DNA of 64,000 bases from NCBI RefSeq assembly GCF_004519545.1, contig NZ_SDKM01000021.1:22097-86096 (forward strand), written 5' to 3'. This DNA is from Nocardioides guangzhouensis. Its GTDB lineage: Bacteria; Actinomycetota; Actinomycetes; Propionibacteriales; Nocardioidaceae. Position 1 is the first letter of the stretch, and each line of letters begins with the position of its first letter. The position numbers and the translations under genes were made by a program. The notes under the pieces are model-generated. The model saw nothing but the letters and a program-made list of their open reading frames with translations. It was not told the origin of the DNA and searched no databases. Shown here in pieces: positions 1-8,320 of the stretch.

Positions 1-464
1 GCGGACCCGAGCAGCTCGGCCGGCACGGTCTGCCGGGTCATCGCCTGGGAGGACGGGCCGCTCAGCGCCTGCAGGCAGCCGTTGACGAGGCCGATGAGGC
101 CGAGCAGCGTGACCGACGCCCAGCCGCCGATCAGGGCCAGCGCGATCACGCCCTGGGTGACTGCGGCGCCAGCGGCCGCGCCCTGCATGAGCACCTGGCG
201 CGGCAGTCGGTCACCGAGCACGCCGCCGAACAGCAGCGTGACCACCTCGGCCAGCGCGAACGCCGCAACGACCATCCCGAGCTGCGAGGCCGAGCCGCCG
301 AGCTCGAGCACCCCGAAGGCCAGCGCGACGGGGGTGATCGCGTTGCCGAGCGAGCTGACCGTGGTGCCCGTGACCAGGAACCGGTACGGCGCGTGGCGCA
401 GCGGGCCGCCGGACCGGGGCGGGTGCGGCGTGACCGGCAGGTCGAGCGGGGTCTCCGTGGTCAT
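1..464 (-). CDS. MFS transporter, N-terminal part (runs off the window)
   Basis: The reverse strand from the ATG at 464 is open to the window edge and gives about 154 residues. After a polar Pro-rich N-terminus (about 25 residues) come four hydrophobic segments and, between helices 2 and 3, the sequence GGVLGDRLPRQ, the classic major-facilitator loop (GXXXDRXGRR type). It is therefore the start of a proton-driven exporter or importer of the inner membrane; the substrate cannot be told. It is divergent from a MarR regulator at 529 with a shared 64-nt control region, which suggests a drug or metabolite efflux pump repressed by that MarR (inference). The C-terminal two thirds lie outside the window. 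Confidence 0.85.
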   Translation of the reverse strand, partial: MTTETPLDLPVTPHPPRSGGPLRHAPYRFLVTGTTVSSLGNAITPVALAFGVLELGGSASQLGMVVAAFALAEVVTLLFGGVLGDRLPRQVLMQGAAAGAAVTQGVIALALIGGWASVTLLGLIGLVNGCLQALSGPSSQAMTRQTVPAELLGS

Positions 465-470
465 GCCGTG

Positions 471-476
471 AAATTA
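471..476 (-). promoter_or_regulatory. -10 element of the MFS gene, leaderless start
   Basis: On the minus strand TAATTT stands 6 nt before the ATG at 464, so transcription would begin at or next to the start codon. It overlaps the palindrome proposed as the MarR operator. Confidence 0.5.
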
Positions 477-494
477 CTTCGCTAACGAATTATT
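473..494. promoter_or_regulatory. Probable MarR operator
   Basis: An AT-rich imperfect palindrome in a GC-rich background, centred between 483 and 484, with the core TTCGCTAACGAA (478-489). Eight of eleven base pairs out from the centre match. It covers the -10 of the MFS gene and lies 23 nt upstream of the -10 of the MarR gene. The position and the TTCG/CGAA arms are typical of MarR sites. Binding is inferred. Confidence 0.5.
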
Positions 495-516
495 CGTCAA
501 TGAAATACCGCCCCGG

Positions 517-522
517 TACCCT
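517..522 (+). promoter_or_regulatory. -10 element of marR, leaderless start
   Basis: TACCCT lies 6 nt before the ATG at 529; there is no room for a leader. GAGGGC between them could alternatively act as a weak ribosome binding site. Confidence 0.4.
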
Positions 523-528
523 GAGGGC

Positions 529-1041
529 ATGCCCGAGGAGGACTGGGTCGACCGGCATGTCGCCCGCTGGCGCGACCACTGGATCGACGTCCACTTCGAC
601 GACGAGGTGGAGGGCGTGGTGACGCGGATCGGCGCGATCGCGCGCTACCTGCGGCAGAAGAAGAAGGAGGCGCTCGTCGACACCGGCCTCCAGGACTTCG
701 AGTACGACACCCTGCACATGCTGATGATCCGCGACACCCCCGGGCACGCGAGCCCGACCGACCTGGCCCGCGACCTCGGCGTCTCCCCCGCGGGGATGAC
801 CGGACGGCTGGACGGGCTCGAGAAGGCCGGCTGGATCCAGCGCCGGCCCTCCGCCGAGGACCGGCGCCGGGTCGGCATCGAGGTCACCAAGGCCGGCGCC
901 GCGATCTGGCGCAGTGCGATGGCCCGCCGCGGCGATACCGAGAACGCCCTGGTCGGAGCGCTCACGGCTGCGGAGCAGAAGCAGCTCAACCGGCTGCTGA
1001 AGAAGATGACCCTGACCCTCGAGCCCGAGGCCGACGACTGA
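529..1041 (+). CDS. MarR family transcriptional regulator
   Basis: A 170-residue protein with the MarR winged-helix layout: a long N-terminal dimerisation helix (residues 20-60), the helix-turn-helix with SPTDLARDLGVSPAGMTGRL at about 79-98, and the wing with the family signature SAEDRRRVGIEVTKAG at about 107-122. Such dimers repress transporter genes and are released by small phenolic or lipophilic ligands. The gene is divergent from an MFS transporter and shares an AT-rich palindrome with it, so it probably controls both (inference). A few extra residues precede the usual start of the fold. The leaderless -10 supports the ATG at 529. Confidence 0.9.
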   Translation: MPEEDWVDRHVARWRDHWIDVHFDDEVEGVVTRIGAIARYLRQKKKEALVDTGLQDFEYDTLHMLMIRDTPGHASPTDLARDLGVSPAGMTGRLDGLEKAGWIQRRPSAEDRRRVGIEVTKAGAAIWRSAMARRGDTENALVGALTAAEQKQLNRLLKKMTLTLEPEADD

Positions 1042-1058
1042 GCCGTCCCGGGACACGG

Positions 1059-1090
1059 ACGGGCCGCCCCCGTCACCGGGAGCGGCCCGT
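1059..1090. terminator. Bidirectional terminator hairpin between convergent genes
   Basis: Perfect 9-bp arms ACGGGCCGC (1059-1067) and GCGGCCCGT (1082-1090) lie between the marR stop at 1041 and the metalloprotease stop at 1114. There is no clear U tract, as is common in high-GC actinobacteria. Confidence 0.6.
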
Positions 1091-1113
1091 CGTACGCCGT
1101 GACGCGGGGTGCG

Positions 1114-2082
1114 TCAGGGAACGGCGCGGAAGTTGATCCAGGCGTCGTTCATGCGCTGCGCCTGACCCTTCGTGAACAGGTACATGCAGGAGTCCTGCGT
1201 GTAGTCCATGAAGTTGTGGATCGGGTCGAGGCCCGGCGCGGTGCAGGTGTCGGCTCCCTCGGGGCAGTCGAACTGCGGGATGGCCTCCTTCGGGGTGTCC
1301 TTGACGAAGTCGTTCGACGCCGAGCAGCCGGCCTGGAACGTGTGGTGCAGGGCCAGCCAGTGTCCGACCTCGTGGGTGAGCGTGTCGCCGAGGGAGTACT
1401 TGCCGGCACTGCCGCCCGGCATGGACTCGTCGAGCATCACGACGCCGTCGATGTAGTCACGGCCACTGTTGTAGCCCTGCGGGAAGTACGCCCAGCCGAG
1501 CAGTCCGTCGCCGATGTTGCCGGCGTAGACGTTGAGGGTCTCGCTGTTGCCGGTGTAGAGAGCACGCTTCATGCTGCGCTCTTCCCTGCTCTGCAGGCCC
1601 ACCGTGTACCAGGCGTCGTTCTTGACGAACTCGATCGACTGGAGGTCGAAGCGGAACGGCGTGTCCGCACCCTCGCCCTCGTGGCCGGCCGGCTCCGCGG
1701 CGCCGGAGAACGCGTCGTTGAGCACCTGTATCTGCGCGTCGACCATGGAGGTCCAGTCGGCGTTCGACCGCGAGCTCGGCTCGGAGGCGGACTGGATCAT
1801 GTGGAAGGCCACCGGGATGTGCACCGAGCCGTTCGGCATGCGGGGCTGGGCCTTGATCCGACCATAGGCCGCCGCATTCGGGTCCTGCGCGGGCTCCTTG
1901 CCCTTCTTGTTGCGGACGCGGGCGACGGACGAACCGTCCTCGCACTTCTGGACGGCGGGGCTGGCGTGGGTTCCGGACGCCACGCTGTTCGCGGTGGCGA
2001 CGGCGACGGGCGCCGCGCCGCCCGCCAGCAGGGCTGCGGTCGCTCCGGCGACCAGGGTGCTGCGGATCTTCAGACTGCGCAT
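1114..2082 (-). CDS. Secreted zinc metalloprotease, M43 pappalysin/cytophagalysin type
   Basis: 322 residues from the ATG at 2082, chosen because a GAGAGGAAA ribosome binding site precedes it and a signal peptide (basic start, hydrophobic residues 9-30, AVA cleavage region) follows; an in-frame extension to 2148 is unlikely. The metzincin zinc motif HEVGHWLALHH is at 237-247 (three His ligands and the general-base Glu), and the Met-turn NFMDYT at about 290-295. Cysteines around the motif fit an extracellular, disulphide-bonded enzyme. M43 proteases cleave protein substrates outside the cell; the substrate is unknown. It is convergent with marR and seems to be a single-gene unit. Confidence 0.88.
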   Translation of the reverse strand: MRSLKIRSTLVAGATAALLAGGAAPVAVATANSVASGTHASPAVQKCEDGSSVARVRNKKGKEPAQDPNAAAYGRIKAQPRMPNGSVHIPVAFHMIQSASEPSSRSNADWTSMVDAQIQVLNDAFSGAAEPAGHEGEGADTPFRFDLQSIEFVKNDAWYTVGLQSREERSMKRALYTGNSETLNVYAGNIGDGLLGWAYFPQGYNSGRDYIDGVVMLDESMPGGSAGKYSLGDTLTHEVGHWLALHHTFQAGCSASNDFVKDTPKEAIPQFDCPEGADTCTAPGLDPIHNFMDYTQDSCMYLFTKGQAQRMNDAWINFRAVP

Positions 2083-2180
2083 CGCAAAGGGTTTCCTCTC
2101 CCGGGCAAGGCAATGACGCGAGGAACGTAACGCCCGACCCGGTTCCACCGAAAGACCTGCAGACCCGAGAGTTTCCCTTT

Positions 2181-2202
2181 AGAATGTGCAACTTTCCATT
2201 CT
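2181..2202. promoter_or_regulatory. Small inverted repeat upstream of the metalloprotease
   Basis: AGAATG (2181-2186) and CATTCT (2197-2202) form a 6-bp inverted repeat with a 10-nt spacer in an AT-richer stretch between the ABC-F stop and the metalloprotease start. It could be an operator or part of a promoter; there is no direct evidence. Confidence 0.25.
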
Positions 2203-2213
2203 GGGGTGGTCGC

Positions 2214-3899
2214 TCATCGGGACCGCTGCACCCGGCCCTCGTCCCACACGGGTCCGTCCGACTCGTAGACCGAGCCGTCCGCGCCGTACACCAGGAACCG
2301 GTCGAAACCGCGCGCGAACCAGCGGTCGTGGGTCACCGCGAGCACCGTCCCCTCGAACGCCTCCAGCCCGTCCTCGAGCGCCTCCGCGGACTGCACGTCG
2401 AGGTTGTCGGTCGGCTCGTCGAGCAGCAGCAGCGTGGCACCCGAGAGCTCGAGCAGGAGGATCTGGAACCGCGCCTGCTGACCGCCGGAGAGCGACTCGA
2501 AGCGCTGCTCGGCGGCGTGCGCGAGCTCGTAGCGGTCCAGCGCCCGCGACGCCTCCTCGCGCGGCATCCCGGACCGGTGCTCGTCGCCCCGGTGCAGGAT
2601 CTCCAGCAGGGTGCGGCCGACCAGCTCGGGGTGCTCGTGGGTCTGCACGAACCACCCCGGCCGCACCCGTGCGCCGAGCCGCGCGGTGCCGAGGTGACGC
2701 ACCGGCTCGATCACGACGTCGCCGACCGGCTCGTGCTCCTTGTCCGGGCGGGTGCCGCCGGCGGCGAGCAGCCGCAGGAAGTGCGACTTGCCCGACCCGT
2801 TGGACCCCAGCACCGCGACCCGCTCGCCGTACCAGACCTCGAGGTCGAACGGCTGCATCAGCCCGGTCAGCTCCAGGCCCTCGCAGATCACCGCGCGCTT
2901 GCCGGTCCGCCCGCCCGTCAGCCGCATCCGCACCTGCTGCTCACGTGGCTGCTCGGTCGGCGGCCCGGCCTCCTCGAACTTCCGGAGCCGGGTCTGCGCG
3001 GCCTGGTAGCGACTGGCCATGTCGGAGTTGTAGGCCGCCTTCTGCTTGTACATCAGCATCTGGGCGCGCAGCTTGGCGTGCTCCTCGTCCCAGCGCTTGC
3101 GCAGCTCCTCGAAGCGGGCGAAGCGGTCGCGCCTGGCCTCGTGGTACGACGAGAACCCGCCCGGGTGCGTCCACACCTTGTTGCCGGCGCTGCCGAGCTC
3201 GACCGTCACCACCCGGGTGGCGGTGTTGTCGAGCAGCTCCCGGTCGTGGCTGATGTAGAGGATGGTCTTCTCGGATCCGTTGATCCGCTCCTCCAGCCAG
3301 ATCTTGCCCGGTACGTCGAGGAAGTTGTCCGGCTCGTCGAGCAGCAGCACCTCGTCCGGCCCGCGCAGGAGGTACTCCAGCACCAGCCGCTTCTGCTCGC
3401 CGCCCGAGAGGGTGCGCAGCTCGCGGTACTTCGCGCGGTCGTAGGGCACGCCCAGCCCGGCCATGGTGCACACGTCCCAGACGACCTCGATGTCGTAGCC
3501 GCCGGCGTCGGCGAACTCGGCCAGCGCGGCGGCGTACCGCATCTGGGTCTTCTCGTCCTCGGCCTCCATCAGGGCGCGTTCCCAGGCGTCCACGTCGTGC
3601 GCCGCGGCGCGGACCCGGGGCGGCGCGACCGACAGCAGCAGGTCGGCCAGCGTCGGGTCGTCGCCGAGCCCCGCGCCGACCATCTGCCGCATCACGCCCA
3701 GCCCGCCGCTGCGGGTGACGGTGCCGGCCTGGGGGGCGAGGTCACCGGTGATGATCCGCAGCAGGGTGGTCTTTCCGGCGCCGTTGGCGCCGACCAGGGC
3801 GACCTTGGCGCCCTCGCCGACGCGGAACGACACGTCGTCCAGCAGCACCCGCCCGTCCGGCAGCTGGAACCTGACCCCGGCGACATCCACGTGACCCAC
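2214..3899 (-). CDS. ABC-F family ATP-binding protein (ribosome-associated type)
   Basis: 561 residues from the GTG at 3899. A longer in-frame reading to 4076 would overlap the divergent gene and its promoter, so it was rejected. Two fused ABC ATPase domains and no membrane segments: Walker A GANGAGKTT at 37-45 and GSNGSGKS in the second half; signatures LSGGEQKR and LSGGQQAR; Walker B followed by DEPDNFLD in domain 1 and DEPTDNLD in domain 2. A charged linker (EELRKRWDEEHAKLRAQMLM region) joins them, as in ABC-F proteins that bind the ribosomal E site to relieve stalling or protect from antibiotics. The DEPDNFLD box differs from the common DEPTNHLD. Whether it is a housekeeping factor or a resistance protein cannot be decided. 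Confidence 0.88.
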   Translation of the reverse strand: MGHVDVAGVRFQLPDGRVLLDDVSFRVGEGAKVALVGANGAGKTTLLRIITGDLAPQAGTVTRSGGLGVMRQMVGAGLGDDPTLADLLLSVAPPRVRAAAHDVDAWERALMEAEDEKTQMRYAAALAEFADAGGYDIEVVWDVCTMAGLGVPYDRAKYRELRTLSGGEQKRLVLEYLLRGPDEVLLLDEPDNFLDVPGKIWLEERINGSEKTILYISHDRELLDNTATRVVTVELGSAGNKVWTHPGGFSSYHEARRDRFARFEELRKRWDEEHAKLRAQMLMYKQKAAYNSDMASRYQAAQTRLRKFEEAGPPTEQPREQQVRMRLTGGRTGKRAVICEGLELTGLMQPFDLEVWYGERVAVLGSNGSGKSHFLRLLAAGGTRPDKEHEPVGDVVIEPVRHLGTARLGARVRPGWFVQTHEHPELVGRTLLEILHRGDEHRSGMPREEASRALDRYELAHAAEQRFESLSGGQQARFQILLLELSGATLLLLDEPTDNLDVQSAEALEDGLEAFEGTVLAVTHDRWFARGFDRFLVYGADGSVYESDGPVWDEGRVQRSR

Positions 3900-4000
3900 G
3901 TCCGAAATGGTCCCGGACCGGCCCCGATCCCGCCACCGGATATGGTCCGTCACCTCCCCCTCCCACCCGAAAATGACGAGGTCGGAAGGGGTCGCTCCCG

Positions 4001-4006
4001 TAGAAT
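4001..4006 (+). promoter_or_regulatory. -10 element, leaderless start of the PAP2 gene
   Basis: TAGAAT is followed by exactly 6 nt and the ATG at 4013. No ribosome binding site is present, so the mRNA is probably leaderless. No clear -35 was found. Confidence 0.55.
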
Positions 4007-4012
4007 CCGCCC

Positions 4013-4960
4013 ATGGCAAGCGGTCCGGGGGAAGTTGTTCGGCCTGCCGTCCCCATCCAGGTCCCACCCAGCACACGCACCCGTTCCCGGGTGACGGCGT
4101 TGCTGGTGTACGCCGGCGTGCTCGCGCTCTGGGTCCGGGCGTTCGGCGTGCCCAGCGACACCGTGCAGATCTTCCTGTGGCTGTGGCTGGCCACCATCGC
4201 GTGGAACGTCGAGGCGCCCTGGCGGCACCACCTCGGCTTCCTCCGCGACTGGTGGGTGCCGGTCGCGGCCTTGGTCGTCTACTTCTACAGCCGCGGTCTC
4301 GCGGACGAGTTCGGGCTCACCCCGCACTTCCAGATGCCGATCACGGTCGACACCTGGATCGGCGCCGGCGAGCTGCCGTCGGAGCGGCTCCAGGCCGCGC
4401 TGTGCGGTGCTCCCTGCGACCCTGCCAGCGACCCACGGTGGTACGACGTGCTCTTCACGTCGGTCTACACGACGCACTTCGTGGTCGGCCTGACCCTCGC
4501 GATGGTGCTGTGGCTGCGCAACCGCGGCGAGTGGATGAAGTGGATGCGCCGCTACGTCGGCATCAACATCGCCGCGCTGGTGGTCTACATCCTCTACCCC
4601 ATGGCCCCGCCGTGGATGGCCTCGGAGGAGGGCTACCTCACCAGCGAGGTCGAGCGGATCACCCACCGCGGCTGGGCCGACACCGGCCTCGACCGCTTCC
4701 ACCTCATCCTCACCGGTGTCGGCAACCCGGTGGCCGCGATGCCCTCGCTGCACGCCGGCATCTCGTTCCTGGTGGCGCTCTACGCCATCCAGCGGCTCCG
4801 GTCCGCCTGGCGCTGGGTCCTGATCGCCTACCCGCTGACCATGTCGCTCGCGCTGGTCTACGACGGCGAGCACTACGTCATCGACATCCTCGCCGGGGCG
4901 GCGCTGGCGATCGCGGTGATGGCCGCCTGCTCGTTCTGGGAGCGCAGCCGGGGCACCTAG
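4013..4960 (+). CDS. PAP2/inositolphosphotransferase-family membrane protein
   Basis: 315 residues with about six hydrophobic helices. Near the C-terminus are the phosphatidic-acid-phosphatase-like motifs: NPVAAMPSLHAG (around 240-252, with PSLH) and YDGEHYVIDILAG (around 283-295, with the H-x3-D pair). This is the PAP2_3 (AUR1/inositolphosphotransferase-like) arrangement, in which enzymes transfer or remove lipid-linked phosphate groups at the membrane surface. The substrate here is unknown; phospho-inositol lipids are plausible in actinobacteria. Its stop codon overlaps that of the convergent methyltransferase by 4 nt. Confidence 0.8.
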   Translation: MASGPGEVVRPAVPIQVPPSTRTRSRVTALLVYAGVLALWVRAFGVPSDTVQIFLWLWLATIAWNVEAPWRHHLGFLRDWWVPVAALVVYFYSRGLADEFGLTPHFQMPITVDTWIGAGELPSERLQAALCGAPCDPASDPRWYDVLFTSVYTTHFVVGLTLAMVLWLRNRGEWMKWMRRYVGINIAALVVYILYPMAPPWMASEEGYLTSEVERITHRGWADTGLDRFHLILTGVGNPVAAMPSLHAGISFLVALYAIQRLRSAWRWVLIAYPLTMSLALVYDGEHYVIDILAGAALAIAVMAACSFWERSRGT

Positions 4961-5562
4961 GGTGCGTCGGGCCTGCGGGTCTCCAGGACCCGGAAACCCT
5001 TGGCGCTGGCCAGCCGCTCGGTCGGCCAGCCCTCGGCGTCCAGCCAGCGCTGGAGCGAGTCGGCGCCGAGGTTCTTGCCGACCACCATCACCGCGCGCCC
5101 CTTCGGGGTGAGGCGTGGCAGCCAGCGCAGCAGCAGGTCGTGCAGGGCGTCCTTGCCGATCCGGATCGGCGGGTTCGACCAGATCTCGTCGTACGTCGCG
5201 TCGGCGGGCACGTCTTCCGGCAGGTGCGCGGTGAAGCGGTCGGCGACGCCGAGCGCGGCCGCGTTCTCCCGCGCCAGCAGCACCGCCCGCTCGTTGACGT
5301 CGACGCCGGTGACCACGGCGCCGGGCACGGCCCGCGCGATGGCCAGGCCGATCATCCCGTAGCCGCAGCCGAGGTCGAGGATCCGCCCGGCCGCCGGCGG
5401 ATCGGTCTCGCGGAACAGCACGGCGGTGCCGATGTCGAGCCGCCCCTGCGCGAAGACGCCGGAGCCGCTGGTCAGCGTGAGGTCGTGGCCCCACACGGTG
5501 GCCTCGACCGGGGTCCGCCTGAAGGCGACGGACGGGTCGGCGGAGAAGTAGTGGTCATCCAT
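4957..5562 (-). CDS. Class I methyltransferase, RsmC-like
   Basis: 201 residues with a Rossmann SAM-binding fold: motif I LDLGCGYG at 62-69, the acidic motif [10 protein letters not shown] around 86-93, and the catalytic SNPP at 129-132. The SNPPIR box and the N-terminal HYFSADPSV resemble the C-terminal catalytic half of RsmC, which methylates G1207 N2 of 16S rRNA; other small-molecule or protein N-methyltransferases share the box. The start overlaps the 3' end of truA by 8 nt, so the two are co-transcribed, which fits an RNA-modification role (inference). Confidence 0.8.
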   Translation of the reverse strand: MDDHYFSADPSVAFRRTPVEATVWGHDLTLTSGSGVFAQGRLDIGTAVLFRETDPPAAGRILDLGCGYGMIGLAIARAVPGAVVTGVDVNERAVLLARENAAALGVADRFTAHLPEDVPADATYDEIWSNPPIRIGKDALHDLLLRWLPRLTPKGRAVMVVGKNLGADSLQRWLDAEGWPTERLASAKGFRVLETRRPDAP

Positions 5563-6412
5563 CGGCGGGCTCCTCCCCGGGCACCCGCAGCCGCCGCGTG
5601 GCGTCGGCGCGGGCGGCGAGCTCGGCGTCGGCGGGGTAGCCGACCTCCTCGAGGGTCAGCCCGTGCGGCGGTACGACGGTCACGGACGGGTCGCGGACCG
5701 CGGCGGCCAGCACCTCGGCCGCCCAGGTCGGCGGGCGCCGCCCCTCCCCGATGGTGAGCAGGCAGCCCATCAGCGAGCGGACCATGTTGTGGCAGAACGC
5801 GTCCGCACGCACCGTCGCCACCGCGAGGTCGCCCTCGCGCTCCCAGTGCAGGTCCAGCAGAGCCCGCACGGTCGTGGCCCCCTCCCGCTTCTTGCAGAAG
5901 GACGCGAAGTCGTGCTCGCCCACCAGCGAGGCGGCCCCTGCGTTCATCGCGTCGAGGTCCAGGGGTCGCGGCCAGGCCAGCACGTGGTTGCGCACCAACG
6001 GGTCGACCACGCCGTCGGCGACCCGGTAGGCGTAGCGCCGCCAGGTCGCGGAGAACCGGGCGTCGAACCCGGCCGGCGCCTCGGCCACGCGCCGTACCCG
6101 GATGTCGGGGGGCAGCACCCCGTTCAGGCGCCGGTGCAGCGCCGCCAGCGGCGGGTCCTCGGACCGACCGGCGCTGGCGGTGACCGCGTCGTCGGCGACG
6201 TCGACGTGCACCACCTGCCCGCGCGCGTGCACGCCGGTGTCCGTGCGCCCGGCGCAGGTCACCGCGGCCTCCGGCACCCGGAGCACCGTCGCCAGCGCCG
6301 CCTCGACCTCACCCTGCACGGTCCGCAGCGCCGGCTGCCGAGCCCACCCCTTGAAGTCGGTGCCGTCGTAGGCGAGGTCGATCCGGATCCGCACGGTCGG
6401 CCATCCTGCCAT
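5555..6412 (-). CDS. truA: tRNA pseudouridine(38-40) synthase TruA
   Basis: 285 residues. The catalytic motif [11 protein letters not shown] (around 53-63, nucleophile Asp58) and the start motif [11 protein letters not shown] are diagnostic. The enzyme isomerises uridines 38-40 in the tRNA anticodon arm. It usually follows rplQ in actinobacteria; here a sugar kinase and a repeat array separate them. The ATG at 6412 has GGGGAGGG just upstream; a GTG at 6394 (giving [11 protein letters not shown]) is an equally good family-like start. It is followed by the RsmC-like gene with an 8-nt overlap. Confidence 0.93.
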   Translation of the reverse strand: MAGWPTVRIRIDLAYDGTDFKGWARQPALRTVQGEVEAALATVLRVPEAAVTCAGRTDTGVHARGQVVHVDVADDAVTASAGRSEDPPLAALHRRLNGVLPPDIRVRRVAEAPAGFDARFSATWRRYAYRVADGVVDPLVRNHVLAWPRPLDLDAMNAGAASLVGEHDFASFCKKREGATTVRALLDLHWEREGDLAVATVRADAFCHNMVRSLMGCLLTIGEGRRPPTWAAEVLAAAVRDPSVTVVPPHGLTLEEVGYPADAELAARADATRRLRVPGEEPADG

Positions 6413-6420
6413 CCCCCTCC

Positions 6421-6594
6421 CCGAGGTGCCCCCTATTGATGGCCGAGGTGCCCCGAATTGCGCCGAGCGGCCACCTCTTGCGGTGCGAACGGCCAGCGCT
6501 TGCGCATCCGGGCAGCTCGGCCGTCAAGTCCGGGCACCTCGGCCATCAAGTCGGGGCACCTCGGCCATCAAGTCCGGGCACCTCGGCGCACGAC
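6421..6594. repeat. Intergenic array of 22-bp palindromic units (locus 1)
   Basis: Eight units with an almost unbroken 22-bp period fill the gap between truA and the sugar kinase. Two forward units start at 6421 and 6443 (CCGAGGTGCCCCGAATTG type). Two diverged units start at about 6465 and 6487 (CGARCGGCCASCKCTTGCG type). Four inverted units start at 6507, 6529, 6551 and 6573 (TCCGGGCACCTCGGCCATCA type). The forward and inverted blocks are complementary, so a transcript could fold into a long stem. The same unit recurs at 47172-47270. There is no coding content and no CRISPR-like spacers. Confidence 0.8.
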
Positions 6595-6629
6595 CTGGCC
6601 GCTCGGCGTGCCCGTCGTGGCCGGTGGAG

Positions 6630-7547
6630 TCAGCCCAGCTCGGCCCGGGTCGGCGGGTCGGCGCCCGGGCGCGAGACCGTGATGGCAGCGGCGCGCACCG
6701 CGGCGGAGACCACCTCGTGCCAGCCGGCGTCGTCGAGCGCGGCCAGCGCGTCACGACGAACGGCGCCGAGCAGGCCGAGGGAGCTGAGGGCGTCGAGCAG
6801 GGCGGCCCCGAAGGTGTCGCCGGCGCCGATCGTGTCGGCGACCTTGACCCGGCTCGCGGGCACGTCGACCCGACCGCCTCGCCGGAGCACGGTGGCGCCC
6901 GACCGGCCACGGGTGACCACGACGGCCGTCGGTCCGAGCTCGAGCAGCCGGAGCGCGGTGTCCTCCCACGCTGCCTCGGGCGAGAGCGCCTCGAGGTCCT
7001 CGTCGGAGGCCTTGACCACGTCAGCGGTGGCGACCAGCTTCTCGATCCGGGCCACCACGTCGGGCCCGGTCCCGGTGATCGACGGCCGCAGGTTCAGGTC
7101 GTAGCTCACGGTCGCGACGCCGCGGAAGCGCTGCACCTCGCCGAGCACGTCGACCGCCCCCGGCTCCAGCACCGCGCCGATGGAGCAGGCGTGCACGACC
7201 GCCGGGACCACGTCCGGGGGCAGGTCGACGGGGTTGAGCCGCCACTGCAGGTCGAAGGTGTACGTCGCCGCGCCGCCGGCGTCGAGCGTGGCCACCGCGG
7301 ACGAGGTGCGCGTGACGGCGCCCGGGTCGTTGGCCCGCTGCACGTCGTTGCGGCTCAGGTGCTCGGCCAGCAGCACGCCGTACTCGTCGGCCGCGTAGCT
7401 GGTGGCCAGCCACGTCGGCCGTCCGAGCCGGGCCAGCGCGACGGCGACGTTGGCGGCACTGCCGCCGGGGTACTCGACCTGGTTGCCGTCACCGCGGACG
7501 ACGTCGACCAGGGCCTCGCCGATGACCAGGGCTGCGCCGGAGAACAT
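6630..7547 (-). CDS. PfkB/ribokinase-family sugar kinase
   Basis: 305 residues from the ATG at 7547, chosen because the fold starts there (FSGAALVIGEALVDVV); an upstream reading to 7586 would run toward the rplQ terminator. PfkB signatures: GGSAANVAVALARLG at about 28-42, and the anion-hole/catalytic motif DTIGAGDTFGAAL with GAGD at 241-244, where Asp244 is the base. Such enzymes phosphorylate fructose, ribose, 2-keto-3-deoxygluconate or nucleosides; the specificity is not evident. It lies alone between the alpha-operon terminator and the repeat array. Confidence 0.9.
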   Translation of the reverse strand: MFSGAALVIGEALVDVVRGDGNQVEYPGGSAANVAVALARLGRPTWLATSYAADEYGVLLAEHLSRNDVQRANDPGAVTRTSSAVATLDAGGAATYTFDLQWRLNPVDLPPDVVPAVVHACSIGAVLEPGAVDVLGEVQRFRGVATVSYDLNLRPSITGTGPDVVARIEKLVATADVVKASDEDLEALSPEAAWEDTALRLLELGPTAVVVTRGRSGATVLRRGGRVDVPASRVKVADTIGAGDTFGAALLDALSSLGLLGAVRRDALAALDDAGWHEVVSAAVRAAAITVSRPGADPPTRAELG

Positions 7548-7553
7548 GGCGCC

Positions 7554-7559
7554 ATCATC
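7554..7559 (-). promoter_or_regulatory. Possible -10 element of the sugar kinase, leaderless
   Basis: On the minus strand GATGAT lies 6 nt before the ATG at 7547. It departs from TANNNT at the first base, so confidence is modest. It would start transcription directly downstream of the alpha-operon terminator. Confidence 0.3.
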
Positions 7560-7573
7560 GCGCACGGACGCGA

Positions 7574-7609
7574 CGAGGGCCCGCACCCTGAGACGGGTGC
7601 GGGCCCTCG
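7574..7609 (-). terminator. Terminator of the alpha ribosomal operon
   Basis: A perfect 15-bp stem (7574-7588 with 7595-7609) closes a 6-nt TGAGAC loop, 24 nt past the rplQ stop. It is the strongest terminator-like structure in this part of the window and ends the infA-to-rplQ transcript. Confidence 0.8.
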
Positions 7610-7632
7610 CCGGTGGACCGGGGCGGTCTGCC

Positions 7633-8235
7633 TCAGTCCTTCGTGTCCTCGGTCTCCTCGGCGGCCGGGGCCTCCTCGGACGACTCGGCGGCCTCGTCGG
7701 CAGCCTCGTCGGTGGCCTCGGTCTCGGTCGCCTCGGCCTCGACGGCCACGGTCTCCTCGGCCGGGGTCTCCGCGGCGGTCACCTCGGTCTCCTCGACGGT
7801 CTCCTCGGCCGGGGCCTCGGTCTTCTTCGGGGCGGCCTTGGCGGTCGACTTCTTCGTCGACGGTGCCTTCGGGGAGTAGGCCTCGGTCACCAGCTCGATG
7901 ACCGCCATCGGGGCGTTGTCGCCCTTGCGCGGACCGATCTTGGTGATCCGGGTGTAGCCACCGGGACGCTCCGCGAAGGTCGGAGCGATCTCGGTGAACA
8001 GGGTGTGCACGACGGACTTGTCGCGGATGGTCTTGAGGACCTCGCGACGGTTGTGCAGGTCACCCTTCTTCGCCTTGGTGATCAGCTTCTCCGCGACCGG
8101 ACGCAGCACGCGCGCCTTGGCCTCGGTGGTGGTGATCCGGCCGTGCTCGAATAGCGCGGTGGCGAGGTTCGAGACGATCAGGCGCTGGTGGGCCGGGCTG
8201 CCGCCGAGGCGGGCACCCTTCTTGGGGGTAGGCAT
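7633..8235 (-). CDS. rplQ: Large-subunit ribosomal protein bL17 with long acidic tail
   Basis: Residues 1-120 are standard bL17 ([19 protein letters not shown] start, helices binding 23S rRNA near the exit tunnel). Residues 121-200 form a low-complexity tail of Ala, Glu, Thr and Val (repeats of the AEETV/ETEAT kind), about 80 residues beyond the usual 120-130. Such tails occur in some actinobacteria; the tail is strongly acidic, unlike the basic body, and is probably disordered and exposed on the ribosome. Last gene of the alpha operon, behind rpoA. Confidence 0.95.
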   Translation of the reverse strand: MPTPKKGARLGGSPAHQRLIVSNLATALFEHGRITTTEAKARVLRPVAEKLITKAKKGDLHNRREVLKTIRDKSVVHTLFTEIAPTFAERPGGYTRITKIGPRKGDNAPMAVIELVTEAYSPKAPSTKKSTAKAAPKKTEAPAEETVEETEVTAAETPAEETVAVEAEATETEATDEAADEAAESSEEAPAAEETEDTKD

Positions 8236-8320
8236 TCTTCTTCTCGATTCTCCCCGGCCGTGTCAGGTACCGGAGTAGATGTTGGTCAGTTCACGCGAGC
8301 TGAGCGTGGAGATGGTGCGC

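Noticed and set aside
2184..4094. A 636-residue plus-strand frame over the ABC-F gene
   Set aside because: Antisense to two intact ABC domains with all catalytic motifs.
6421..6594. CRISPR array
   Set aside because: The 22-bp units abut without unique spacers, are present in both orientations, and no cas genes are nearby.
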